This document shows positions 51,580 through 60,509 of a stretch of DNA of 64,000 nucleotides, in pieces. Each line of letters begins with the position of its first letter. Within the stretch, counting starts at the first letter, position 1. The DNA is from Teretinema sp942493045 (GTDB lineage: Bacteria; Spirochaetota; Spirochaetia; Treponematales; Treponemataceae): NCBI GenBank assembly GCA_942493045.1, contig OW818665.1, forward strand, positions 930,001 to 994,000. Reading direction: 5' to 3'. Under the pieces are notes generated by a model. The model did not search any database, was not told the DNA's origin, and saw nothing but the letters and a program-made list of their open reading frames with translations. The position numbers and the translations under genes were made by a program.

Positions 51580-52788
51580 ATGCCGGTCGCGCCCTACATC
51601 AAAGAATTAATGGCTTCTTCATCCTTTATACGCAAGATGTTCGAGGAGGGTATCCAGCTGAAAGCCCAGTTCGGCGCCGATAAAGTATACGACTTCAGCA
51701 TCGGCAATCCGGATCTGGAACCGCCGGCCAAGGTAAAAAAGATGCTGGCCGAAATTGCCGCGGACAGCGCCAAGGGCCGCCATGCCTATATGCCCAACGC
51801 CGGCTACCCTGAAACAAGAGCCGCCATGGCCGCCAAGGTTTCCGCCGAACAGGGTGTTACCGTGGATTTTTCACGCATCATCATGGGCGTGGGAGCGGCC
51901 GGGGCTCTCAATTCAGTGCTTAAGGCCATTCTTTCTCCCGGAGATGAGGTAGTAGTATCCACGCCATTTTTTCCGGAATATACCCATTATTGCCGTAATC
52001 ACGGCGGAGTTCTGAAGCCGGTAGCCTCCAAAGCCGATTTCTCGCTGGACAGCGCGGCGATCGCCGCCGCCTTGACCGGAAAAACCGCCGCGGTCCTGAT
52101 CAATTCGCCCAATAATCCGACCGGTAAAATCTACAGCGCCGCCGATATCGCCTCCCTGGTGGCGGCCCTGAGCGCGCACGGCCAAAAAACAGGCCGCTTT
52201 CCGCTTTTGATCGCCGATGAGCCCTACCGCGAAATTGTGTACGACAACCGCGCCGTCGCCCCTATTTTCCCGGTATATGAACATTCGGTCATCGCCTCCA
52301 GTTTCGCCAAAAACCTGAGCCTCCCCGGAGAGCGCATCGGCTATGTAGCGGTTAACCCGAGCGCCCCCGACGCCGCCGAACTGACCGACGCCATAATTTT
52401 TTCCACCCGGGTCTTGGGCTTCGTGAACGCTCCGGCCACCTTCCAGCGTATAGCCGCCGCCTGCTGGAACGAAAAGGTGGATTATTCTTCCTACGCCGAG
52501 CGGCGTAATGCCCTGACCGCGATTCTGCGCTCCGCCGGTATTGAATACGCCGAGCCGGAAGGCGCCTTCTACCTGTTTTGCAAGGTACCGCCGCGCGCGG
52601 GAGCTCCGGCCGACGGAGTCGGTGAGGACGCGGCCTTTTGCGCGCATCTTAAAAAATACCGGGTACTGGGAGTTCCGGGCACCGGTTTCGGAAAAGCCGG
52701 CTGGTTTCGGCTGGCCTACTGTACCGCCGCTTCAACCATAGCAAATTCAGCGCCATCTTTTACTGAAGCGCGGGCAAGCTGGAACTAG
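51580..52788 (+). CDS. Class I/II aminotransferase
   Basis: The ATG at 51580 follows AAGGAG by six bases; the longer upstream reading frame lacks a ribosome-binding site. The 402-residue PLP enzyme shows FSIGNPDLEPPAKVKKML, AGYPETRAAMA, INSPNNPTGKIYS, IADEPYREIVYDN and the PLP lysine in SSFAKNLSLPGERIGYV. Its substrate is not readable. It is divergent from the regulator, and the gap holds a shared palindrome. Confidence 0.9.
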   Translation: MPVAPYIKELMASSSFIRKMFEEGIQLKAQFGADKVYDFSIGNPDLEPPAKVKKMLAEIAADSAKGRHAYMPNAGYPETRAAMAAKVSAEQGVTVDFSRIIMGVGAAGALNSVLKAILSPGDEVVVSTPFFPEYTHYCRNHGGVLKPVASKADFSLDSAAIAAALTGKTAAVLINSPNNPTGKIYSAADIASLVAALSAHGQKTGRFPLLIADEPYREIVYDNRAVAPIFPVYEHSVIASSFAKNLSLPGERIGYVAVNPSAPDAAELTDAIIFSTRVLGFVNAPATFQRIAAACWNEKVDYSSYAERRNALTAILRSAGIEYAEPEGAFYLFCKVPPRAGAPADGVGEDAAFCAHLKKYRVLGVPGTGFGKAGWFRLAYCTAASTIANSAPSFTEARASWN

Positions 52789-52836
52789 ATCGCTTATAAT
52801 TTGAACAACAAATACGCTGATTAAGTGGAGTGCGCG

Positions 52837-54300
52837 ATGAAAATATTGATGGTTACCAGCGAAGCGGTACCTTTTGCCAAAACCGGCGGCCTGGCTGACG
52901 CGGTTTCAGCCCTGGCCGGTTCCCTTCAAAAACTGGGTCATGACGTGCGAATTGTGATGCCCCGCTATTACCGTATCGACCGTACCGCCCTGGAAGCGGT
53001 TCCCGGTCCGATGGGTGTTCCGCTCGGCTACCAGGAAATTTGGACAGCCCTGTACAAGACAGAACTGCCCGGTACCACCGTGCCGGTTTATTTTATTGAT
53101 CATGAGGATAGCTTCGGCCGGGACGGTATCTACGGTTCCCCGGTCGAGCCGGATTTTAACGATAACCCCCAACGCTTTTCGCTGCTCTGCCACGGCGCTT
53201 TTCAATTGTGCCGGAAACTGGACTGGTATCCGGATATCATGCACGCCCATGACTGGCCCTCGGCCCTGGTGCCGATTCTGCTGAAGTTCAATGAGCGGCA
53301 TGGCGGCTTTGCCCATACCGCCAGCGTGTTCACGATTCATAACATCGGCTACCAGGGCGTCTACGGCAAACATCTTTTCCCCTATACGGGCTTAAGCTGG
53401 GATAATTTTTACGCCGCCGGTTTTGAGGACTGGGACCGCATGAACTTCCTGAAAGCCGCCCTGGTTTCCTCCGATCAATTAACAACTGTTTCCAAAACCT
53501 ACGCCCAGGAAATCCAACGTCCGGAATTCGGTTTTCGCATGGACGGCATTCTGCGTTACCGCGGAGAGCACCTTACCGGAATTCTTAACGGCGTCGACAC
53601 TGAAATCTGGAATCCGGCCACCGACCCGCTGATTGCTTCCACCTATACCCCCGAAACCCTGGATAAAAAAGCGGTCAACAAGGCCGCCCTGCAAAAACGC
53701 ATGGGTTTACCGGTAGATCCGGAAATTCCGATAATCGGCATGATTACGCGGCTTACCGACCAGAAGGGCGTTTCTGAATTATTCGGGCCGGCCTATGGAT
53801 CAGCCTGGCGGATCTGTTCGGAGATGAAACTGCAGATGGTGGTGCTTGGCGCCGGAGAAGCCTGGTGCGAGACCGAAATCAACACCCTGTCCAAGAGTGT
53901 GCCGAACTTCCGTTCCTTTATCGGCTATGACGAAAAACTCAGCCATTTGATCGAAGCCGGATCTGATTTTTTCCTGATGCCCTCACGCTACGAACCCTGC
54001 GGCCTGAACCAGATGTATTCGCTGTTGTATGGCACCTTACCGATCGTGCGCAATACCGGAGGCCTGGCCGACACCGTCCAGAATTATAATGAGGCCAGCG
54101 GGGACGGCAACGGTTTTATCCTGGAGCATCTGACACCCCAGAGCATTTACGATACGGTCGGTTGGGCGGTTTTCGCCTGGTACAATAAAAAAGCGCATAT
54201 TCAGGAAATGCGCAAAAGGGCTATGGTCAGTGATTTCGGCTGGGAACGCTCCGCGAAAGCGTATGAGGCTGTCTACAAAAAGATACTTTTAACTGTATAG
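52837..54300 (+). CDS. glgA: Glycogen synthase (ADP-glucose dependent)
   Basis: I use the ATG at 52837, with GGAG six bases upstream. The ~487-residue GT5 protein has the KTGGLADA nucleotide motif at its N-terminus, HAHDWPSALVPILLKF, FTIHNIGYQGVYG, GVDTEIWNPATDP, MITRLTDQKGV and the C-terminal PSRYEPCGLNQMYSLLYGTL followed by RNTGGLADTV. It elongates glycogen from ADP-glucose in the cytoplasm. It lies 48 bases after the aminotransferase gene. Confidence 0.96.
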   Translation: MKILMVTSEAVPFAKTGGLADAVSALAGSLQKLGHDVRIVMPRYYRIDRTALEAVPGPMGVPLGYQEIWTALYKTELPGTTVPVYFIDHEDSFGRDGIYGSPVEPDFNDNPQRFSLLCHGAFQLCRKLDWYPDIMHAHDWPSALVPILLKFNERHGGFAHTASVFTIHNIGYQGVYGKHLFPYTGLSWDNFYAAGFEDWDRMNFLKAALVSSDQLTTVSKTYAQEIQRPEFGFRMDGILRYRGEHLTGILNGVDTEIWNPATDPLIASTYTPETLDKKAVNKAALQKRMGLPVDPEIPIIGMITRLTDQKGVSELFGPAYGSAWRICSEMKLQMVVLGAGEAWCETEINTLSKSVPNFRSFIGYDEKLSHLIEAGSDFFLMPSRYEPCGLNQMYSLLYGTLPIVRNTGGLADTVQNYNEASGDGNGFILEHLTPQSIYDTVGWAVFAWYNKKAHIQEMRKRAMVSDFGWERSAKAYEAVYKKILLTV

Positions 54301-54327
54301 CGGTCTGTCAAACCGCAAGGAGGATGT

Positions 54328-54852
54328 GTGTTCAAATATATAAAGTCCTTTTTTAAAGCCCTTAACGCCAACAGCCATCCCGGTGACATCGCACACGCGG
54401 TATCACTGGGTCTGCTACTCGCACTGGTACCCAAGCTCAACCTGCTGTGGGTGTTTTTATTTTTTCTGACCATGTTCATCAGAATGAACAAGGGCGCTTT
54501 TTTTCTTACTTTAATTCTGCTGGCCTTTGTCGTGCCGTTCTTTGACGGCCTGCTGGACAGTCTGGGCTATGCGGTACTGACCCTTTCGCCCCTGCAGAGT
54601 CTGTTCCAAAAAATGTACAATACGCCCTTTATCGGTTTAACCCGCTTTAACAACACTATTGTAACGGGAGCTCTGGTCGCGGGCCTGGCGCTCTATATTC
54701 CCTGTTATTTACTGCTGGTAGGGCTGGTTACCCGTTACCGCAACGTACTTCAGCCAAAAATAATTAACAGCAGGATATACAAGGCCATTTTGAATCTGCC
54801 ATTAATCAAACAAATCGTAAATGCCCCGGACATTGGAGGGTTTAACAAATGA
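54328..54852 (+). CDS. TIGR03546-type small membrane protein
   Basis: The start is GTG, preceded by AGGAGG. The 174-residue protein begins with FKYIKSFFKALNANSHPGDI, then about four membrane helices (LLWVFLFFLTMFI, LTLILLAFVVPFF, VAGLALYIPCYLLLVGLV). It matches the TIGR03546/DUF2062-like proteins as I remember them, which occur paired with the TIGR03545 type. The stop codon overlaps the next gene's ATG by four bases. Function unknown. Confidence 0.75.
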   Translation: MFKYIKSFFKALNANSHPGDIAHAVSLGLLLALVPKLNLLWVFLFFLTMFIRMNKGAFFLTLILLAFVVPFFDGLLDSLGYAVLTLSPLQSLFQKMYNTPFIGLTRFNNTIVTGALVAGLALYIPCYLLLVGLVTRYRNVLQPKIINSRIYKAILNLPLIKQIVNAPDIGGFNK

Positions 54853-57047
54853 GTTCCGAAAAAAAACCGCCAAAAATCAAGATTCCCGGATTGTTCCGCA
54901 AAAAGTACACTGAAAAGGCTTTCCAGAAAAAAATCCTGAAAAAGCTGTTTGTCAGCGCGGACCGGCAATATATTGAGAAAATGTTCGAAAGCGTAATGGA
55001 TGAAAAGAAAAAAAAGGTACTGTACCGCTGGAAGGGTGACTCCGCCCTCAAAAAAACCGACGGTAAACGCCTGGCCACATTAGCGAAGGAAATTAAAAAG
55101 CAAAAGGGCCGCTTCAATCTGGTTTCCATTTTTATGGCAGTGGTTCTGACTACCGCGCTGGTGCTGGTACTTACAGTATTCCGAAATCCGCTGGCCCATC
55201 TGGTGCTCACCTCCGCATTGGAAGGCGCTTTTGGCGCTAAAAGCGAGATTGAAAATATCGATTTTGATCTGGCCGGCACCCGATTCCGTACCGGCAAGCT
55301 GACCGTAGCCGACCGCGCCAACCCGATGCGAAATCTGTTTGAATTCGAGAGTTCCGAGCTGTACTTCAATCTGCTGGAGCTGACCCGCGGGAAACTGGTT
55401 ATTGAAAACCTGGAAGTAGCCGGACTGCGGCGCGGCACGGAACGGACTGTCTCCGGAGCGCTGCCTCCAAGGCAGCAGGCCGCTTTTGATAAAAAACAGC
55501 AAGCGGCAGCTGCCAAGCCGAACCCGGTAACCGCGGCCTTAAATGAACAGATAGCCAAAGCCTCTTCTGAAATTTCTCCGGATTCCGGAATTGCGGCGGT
55601 TAAAGACCAGCTCGATCCCCGCAAATTTCTGGAAGAGCAAAAAACAGGCCTGCAAGCCCCGGCCGTCACGGATGAAATCCGCGCCGCCGTTCCGGAACTG
55701 ACCAGCGCCTGGGAAAAACGCGGCAACGAACTTCAGCAAAAGGTAACTGAAACCATCAGCGCCGGACGAAACGTCACAACGCTCAAGGTAAGTGAAATCC
55801 GCACCGCCACCGCCGGCCAGGCGGCCCTCCAGGATGTGCAGGCCGCTCTCAGCGCGACCAGCGCCAGCGTGGCCTTAGCCAATACCGCTGCCCGGGATTT
55901 AGGGGTGGACTCAGGCCGGGTGAATGACTTAAAAACCCGGGCCGACGCGGCCATCCGCTCCGACAGCGCCCGTATCCGCACCCTGGCCGACTCTATCCGG
56001 ACTATCAATCTGGACAGCGGCCGCAAGCTGATCGGCAATGTCTTTGACACCTTCATGATCAATACCCTTGGTTCCTTTTACCCCTGGGTAGAAAAGGGCC
56101 TGGTGATGCTTAAAGATTTCCAGCAGTCCAGCGGCGGTGATAAAAAAACAACGCTAAAAAAGAAATCCAGCGCTATAGCCCGTTCCAGCGGCCGAACGCT
56201 CTCCTTCGGCGGCGACAGCCTGCCCGGCTTTGTGCTGCGAAACGCTGAGCTTTCACTGACCGACAGCGGCATCAGCGGCTCGGCTTCAGTTACCAATATT
56301 ACCAACAATGCCGATCAGCTCGGTATGCCAGCCGGCTTGATTATCGCGACAACGCACGGCGCGATGTCTGAACAGGGCAGCGCGGTGCTGGATCTGCGCA
56401 GCGGCGCGGAAAAAGTCCTTGACGCGCAATTTACGGCGTCCGGGTATCCGCTGGCGATCGCCTCCAGCGGCCAGAGCGGAGTACCCTCGATCAGCGGTAC
56501 CTTGACCGCCACCGGAAAGGCGGCCGTTCTAAAAGATAACACCCTCACTCTACAAAGTGACCTGAGAGTCAGCAATGCCGCCGCCAGGGTGCAAGCCTTC
56601 GAACCGGCCTTCCTGTATTCAGCTTATGCCGAAACACTGGCCGGAATACAAATTATCGACCTGCAGGTACAGGCCGAAATCACTCCTCCGGCGGACGTGC
56701 GCATGAATGTCACTACCGATCTTGACAGGACAATCAACGCGGCCATGCAAAATCAGGTTAACCGCCAGGTGGAACGGTTCAAGGCCGATGTGCGCCGCGA
56801 AGGGGAAGCCTACCTCTCAGCCCTGAAAAGCGAGTACTCAGCCGAAATCAGCCGTTTTACGGCTATTACGGAGCGTACCAAAAGCGCACTGACCGCGATC
56901 CGCAATCACGAGAAAGCCCTGAACGACAAGAAAAAGGAAATTGAGGACCGCATCGCCGCGATTGCCCGGGAACAGCTGGCTCCGGCGCAGGGCGCGGCTA
57001 CTGACGCCGCGAAAAAGGCGGCCGATACCATTAAGCTGCCGTTCTGA
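54849..57047 (+). CDS. TIGR03545-type large envelope protein
   Basis: The 732-residue protein has a basic cytoplasmic N-terminus (~90 residues), a single membrane helix (LVSIFMAVVLTTALVLVLTV), and a long outside part. That part includes IENIDFDLAGTRFRTGKLTV and LYFNLLELTRGKLVIENLEV, an AsmA-like beta pattern, plus coiled-coil stretches near 255-380 and the C-terminus (KKKEIEDRIAAIAREQL). The AsmA-like start suggests a lipid- or protein-traffic role in the periplasm. It is translationally coupled to the small membrane protein. Function unproven. Confidence 0.75.
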   Translation: MSSEKKPPKIKIPGLFRKKYTEKAFQKKILKKLFVSADRQYIEKMFESVMDEKKKKVLYRWKGDSALKKTDGKRLATLAKEIKKQKGRFNLVSIFMAVVLTTALVLVLTVFRNPLAHLVLTSALEGAFGAKSEIENIDFDLAGTRFRTGKLTVADRANPMRNLFEFESSELYFNLLELTRGKLVIENLEVAGLRRGTERTVSGALPPRQQAAFDKKQQAAAAKPNPVTAALNEQIAKASSEISPDSGIAAVKDQLDPRKFLEEQKTGLQAPAVTDEIRAAVPELTSAWEKRGNELQQKVTETISAGRNVTTLKVSEIRTATAGQAALQDVQAALSATSASVALANTAARDLGVDSGRVNDLKTRADAAIRSDSARIRTLADSIRTINLDSGRKLIGNVFDTFMINTLGSFYPWVEKGLVMLKDFQQSSGGDKKTTLKKKSSAIARSSGRTLSFGGDSLPGFVLRNAELSLTDSGISGSASVTNITNNADQLGMPAGLIIATTHGAMSEQGSAVLDLRSGAEKVLDAQFTASGYPLAIASSGQSGVPSISGTLTATGKAAVLKDNTLTLQSDLRVSNAAARVQAFEPAFLYSAYAETLAGIQIIDLQVQAEITPPADVRMNVTTDLDRTINAAMQNQVNRQVERFKADVRREGEAYLSALKSEYSAEISRFTAITERTKSALTAIRNHEKALNDKKKEIEDRIAAIAREQLAPAQGAATDAAKKAADTIKLPF

Positions 57048-57094
57048 GCCCGCGTAGTAACCTTACTTGGTGGGCAGACCACCTTTTCAAATTC

Positions 57095-57134
57095 AAAAAA
57101 AAACCGCCGGGCTTCTTCCCGGCGGTTTTTTTTT
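57095..57134. terminator. Bidirectional intrinsic terminator
   Basis: AAACCGCCGGG and CCCGGCGGTTT pair around a CTTCTT loop. A run of six A precedes the left arm and a run of T follows the right arm, so it can end transcription on both strands. It serves the TIGR03545-type gene on the plus strand and the P83/100 gene on the minus strand. Confidence 0.92.
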
Positions 57135-57194
57135 GATTTCCTTGAATTAAAATGAAATTTCCCACTGCTCCTGAGCCTTTATTTCCCGGACAGT

Positions 57195-58817
57195 TTACTT
57201 GGCGGTCTGATCAGAAAGGTCTGTAGCCCGCAGCAGGCGGATCTGCCCGTCGGCGGCCTGAACTAAGAGACCTTTGGCGGTAACCGTTACCGGGGTGAAC
57301 TGGCTGACCGTCAGGGCGGACTTGGCCTTGGCTTCCAAAGCCGAGTCAAAACGTCCCAGTACAAAGCCTCCGGCAGCCTGTTCGATCACCGCGTAAAAAT
57401 CGGCACCGCTTTGAACAAGAACGCTGTATTCGGCGATATTATCAGTCCCCTGTTTCAGGATCTCCAGGGTTTGGGGATTTATCTGTACCAGGCGGATCGC
57501 TCCGTTACCGGCTTTTTTTCCGGCGATCGCGACCAGGGCTGAACCGGTATCGTACAGGAAACGGCCCCGGATCGTATTCAACGTAGAAGTCTTCATCGGT
57601 TTTCCGTCGGCCAGGTTAATCAGCAGCAGTTCAGAAAGCAGAGCCTGTTCGTCAACGATGCGCAGCGCCCAGGCCGGTATGGCCGAAGCGAGGGCATTTT
57701 GGGCGGCTTGCTCGGCGGCGGCGGTCTCTTCAGCGATAACCTCCTGCTGGTCAACGGCCACTTCACGGCGGTCGGCGATCACCTCTTTCTGTTTGGTGTC
57801 GGCAAAGGTCTGCTCTTCGGCCGCCGTCTCACGGTTTTGGTCGACCTCGTTCTGGGCGGCGGTTAATTCCTGCTCGCTTTTTGCGGCTTCGGCAGCCTTA
57901 GCATCAGCTTCGCGGCGAGCCGCGGCGGCGGCCTCCTGGGCGGCTTTATCATCCGGGTTGGCGGCGGCGGCCTGCTCGGCTTTCTGGGCGGCTGTAGCGG
58001 CGGCCGCGGCATCTCGCTGAGCGGCAGCGGTCTCGGCCCGCTGGGCTGCGGCGGTCTCCTGAGCGGTAACAGCATCACGCTGAGCCTCGGCGGCGCGCTG
58101 CTGGGCAGCTTCGGCCTCCCGCTCCTTCAGGTCCACCATGTCTTTGCGGGTATCCACACCGCGCGAAGGGTCTTCGCGCAACTGTTCAACCACCGCCGGA
58201 TCGGTAATGGCGGTAGTACTGATGGCGCTGATGGTGCCGGATAAGCGTATGTCCGAAAGCGGTATAACGATTTGGGTTTGTCCGGGCCATTCATTATAGC
58301 GCAGCGCCAGACCGGCCTTGGCGGCCTCCAGATAGCCGGTCACTACCGGTTTGTAGCGGGATTTAAACATATCCAGTTTGCCGCGGTACACCGCGTTGTA
58401 AATCGTAATAAACTCGGCGAGCGTGCGGCTGTCCCGTTCGGCATAGCCGTAAGCCGCCGTCAGATAAGCCGAAATAATCCGGCGCAGGTTATCGATATGA
58501 TCGACTCCGGCATCAGGCCCTAAAACCAGGATATCGGCGTCAAAGCCGGTCTGCACGGCGGGATCGACGGCATGGATTATGTAGTAGCGGCTGCGGCTGC
58601 CGGCGGTCGGGGCAGTACGGATAGCCTGTCCCAAAGCGGTACCGATCCCGCGGATTTCCTCGGCCGTATCTATCCGGTCCTGCGGCCCGGTATAATTTAC
58701 AAATTCGATGGTTGCGTTAAGCGCGGCGTCACTCACTTCTTTTTGATCGACTTCCAGTGCCAAAGCCGGCAGAAGTATTACAGCGAGCAGGGTCAGGACA
58801 CACAGAATCTTTTTCAT
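57195..58817 (-). CDS. P83/100-family periplasmic protein
   Basis: This 540-residue protein has a signal peptide (LCVLTLLAVILLPALA), an N-terminal domain with VDQKEVSDAALNATIEFVNY and SRYYIIHAVDPAVQTGFDAD, a ~170-residue Ala/Glu/Gln/Lys coiled coil (about residues 205-375), and a C-terminal beta-rich domain (IRGRFLYDTGSALVAI). This is the layout of the spirochaete P83/100 antigen family. Its exact job is unknown; structural or envelope-associated roles are likely. GAGGAG precedes the ATG. It is the last gene of the methyltransferase / propeller operon and ends at the bidirectional terminator. Confidence 0.88.
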   Translation of the reverse strand: MKKILCVLTLLAVILLPALALEVDQKEVSDAALNATIEFVNYTGPQDRIDTAEEIRGIGTALGQAIRTAPTAGSRSRYYIIHAVDPAVQTGFDADILVLGPDAGVDHIDNLRRIISAYLTAAYGYAERDSRTLAEFITIYNAVYRGKLDMFKSRYKPVVTGYLEAAKAGLALRYNEWPGQTQIVIPLSDIRLSGTISAISTTAITDPAVVEQLREDPSRGVDTRKDMVDLKEREAEAAQQRAAEAQRDAVTAQETAAAQRAETAAAQRDAAAAATAAQKAEQAAAANPDDKAAQEAAAAARREADAKAAEAAKSEQELTAAQNEVDQNRETAAEEQTFADTKQKEVIADRREVAVDQQEVIAEETAAAEQAAQNALASAIPAWALRIVDEQALLSELLLINLADGKPMKTSTLNTIRGRFLYDTGSALVAIAGKKAGNGAIRLVQINPQTLEILKQGTDNIAEYSVLVQSGADFYAVIEQAAGGFVLGRFDSALEAKAKSALTVSQFTPVTVTAKGLLVQAADGQIRLLRATDLSDQTAK

Positions 58818-58844
58818 CGGTAACTCCTCAGTTTAACTCTTGTT

Positions 58845-60509
58845 TCAACGTAGCAGATCATGCAGTTTGCGCATGGCATATTCTTTTATCGCCGAAGGAT
58901 AAGCCTGAGCGGCCAAACCCAGCAGCAGTGTACTGGCCGCTCGCGCCCGCTCTCCGGAATTATAGCGCGCCACGGCATACAGGGCGTCACAGCAGGCGGC
59001 CAGTAAAAACTGATCCCGGAATCCGCTGCGCCGGATTATCATTTCAACCGTATCCAGCAGCTGTCCATCGCTGTCCAGGGCGATGGCTGTCAGCGCCGAA
59101 AGCACCCCGATGGTGACGGTCGGATCGCTTTCTGAACGGGCCGCCTGGTACAGCGCATCCAGGAACTCCAGCGAGCCGATTTGACCAAGCAGACTGGCCG
59201 CCCGCGCTTTTTCTCCGGAGTCGAAGGAAATTCCATACTGCAGCGTCCCTGAATTTCCGCTCAGAATCTCGACGCAGCGCCGTCCGGACTGGACCTCTTC
59301 CGGACCAAGACGGCCCTCGTCCAGCAAGTTTTTCAAACGTTCAAAAAACCGGGCCGTCAACTGGGGATTCGACATAAAAACTGTTCCGTATTCTACGGAT
59401 GTTCCTCCAAGTATACTGTAATTTTCAGCGCTGTGCGGATTTTTTTTCGCGCTTTTGATGCGATCTTCAACCCGCCAGGCGGCTACCGTCCAGTCCGAAG
59501 CTCCGGCAACCAGTATGCCCTCGCTGGAAAGGGCCGCATTGGAAAAAAGCCGGGGTATCTGAAACTGCCAGAGCGCAGCTCCCTGCTCCGTGTAGCCGGC
59601 GGCTCCTTCCGGTGTAGATAGGATAATTTGACCATAGTCCGAAATGATCAGCGGCGGCCGCTGGCCGGCGGATAAAGGCGGAGCGGGCCGCAACGGGGTG
59701 GACACGCGCCACAGCATCTGGCCGTCGATATCGGTCAAGGCGGACAGAGTTCCGTCGGCCGAGGCTGAAAAAACCCGGCGCTCAATTACGGTCAAGGCGG
59801 CGACAGCCGAAGGCCCTAAGGGGTTATCCCACACAATCTCGGTCGCGCGGCCGCGGCGCACATCCATAGACAAGACACGACCGTCGGAAAGCCCCAACAG
59901 GTAACCGGTAGCCACCGGCGCGACGGCTGTCACTGTTCCCGGGGGCGTTGAATATTCCAGAATTTCCCCGAAAGGCGACAGCCGCAGCAACGTAGCGTCG
60001 GAAAGATACAGCAACAGATCCCCGTCGCCGCTGACAGCCGGAGGAAAAGCGGCCGGAGAAGTGGTACTGACCGTCCACTTTCGCAGGCCGATATGACTGA
60101 TAGCTTCCACACGATTCCGGTACACCACAAAGAAACGCCCGTCGCGGCCTTCCAGGGGCGAGTACAGAGGCGCGTCCGCGTTGCGCTGCTGCCAGAGAAA
60201 ACCGCCGTCGGCATTCCAGGAGGATAAAAAGCCGTTTCCGCTGGCCGCTATTACCTGACCGTAGCGGGAGACGGTCAGAACGGGCAGCGGTTTGCCGGGC
60301 AGCACCGCGCTCCAGATAATTTCACCGGAAGCTGAAAGGCATTTTACAGAATAATCGGCGGTAACCAGGTAGGTTCGCTCATTGAACAGCACTGGACCAG
60401 CGATAACCTCTCCGGCTACAGCGGTACGGAACAGCGGTTCAACCGAGTACAGCAGCGGCGAAAGGCCTAAAAATATCAGGGCGCACCATCGCGCAAACCT
60501 GGCGCTCAT
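58845..60509 (-). CDS. Exported PQQ-like beta-propeller protein with HEAT-like C-terminus
   Basis: The 554-residue protein has a signal peptide (WCALIFLGLSPLLYS). Residues ~25-350 form repeated ~40-residue blades with AxG/W patterns (ASGEIIWSAVLPG, NADGGFLWQQ, DIDGQMLWRVSTPLRP, TEQGAALWQFQIP), as in BamB-type propellers. The last ~150 residues are HEAT-like helices (SLLGQIGSLEFLDALYQAAR). A scaffold in the periplasm is the simplest reading. Its ATG overlaps the upstream RNA methyltransferase stop codon by four bases. Confidence 0.82.
   Translation of the reverse strand: MSARFARWCALIFLGLSPLLYSVEPLFRTAVAGEVIAGPVLFNERTYLVTADYSVKCLSASGEIIWSAVLPGKPLPVLTVSRYGQVIAASGNGFLSSWNADGGFLWQQRNADAPLYSPLEGRDGRFFVVYRNRVEAISHIGLRKWTVSTTSPAAFPPAVSGDGDLLLYLSDATLLRLSPFGEILEYSTPPGTVTAVAPVATGYLLGLSDGRVLSMDVRRGRATEIVWDNPLGPSAVAALTVIERRVFSASADGTLSALTDIDGQMLWRVSTPLRPAPPLSAGQRPPLIISDYGQIILSTPEGAAGYTEQGAALWQFQIPRLFSNAALSSEGILVAGASDWTVAAWRVEDRIKSAKKNPHSAENYSILGGTSVEYGTVFMSNPQLTARFFERLKNLLDEGRLGPEEVQSGRRCVEILSGNSGTLQYGISFDSGEKARAASLLGQIGSLEFLDALYQAARSESDPTVTIGVLSALTAIALDSDGQLLDTVEMIIRRSGFRDQFLLAACCDALYAVARYNSGERARAASTLLLGLAAQAYPSAIKEYAMRKLHDLLR

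Noticed and set aside
51913..52647. Large open frame opposite the aminotransferase gene
   Set aside because: Glycine- and arginine-rich shadow of a GC-rich coding strand with no motif.
57658..58078. Ala/Ser/Pro-rich frames around the P83/100 coiled coil
   Set aside because: They are out-of-frame readings of the repetitive Ala/Glu/Gln codons of the real gene.
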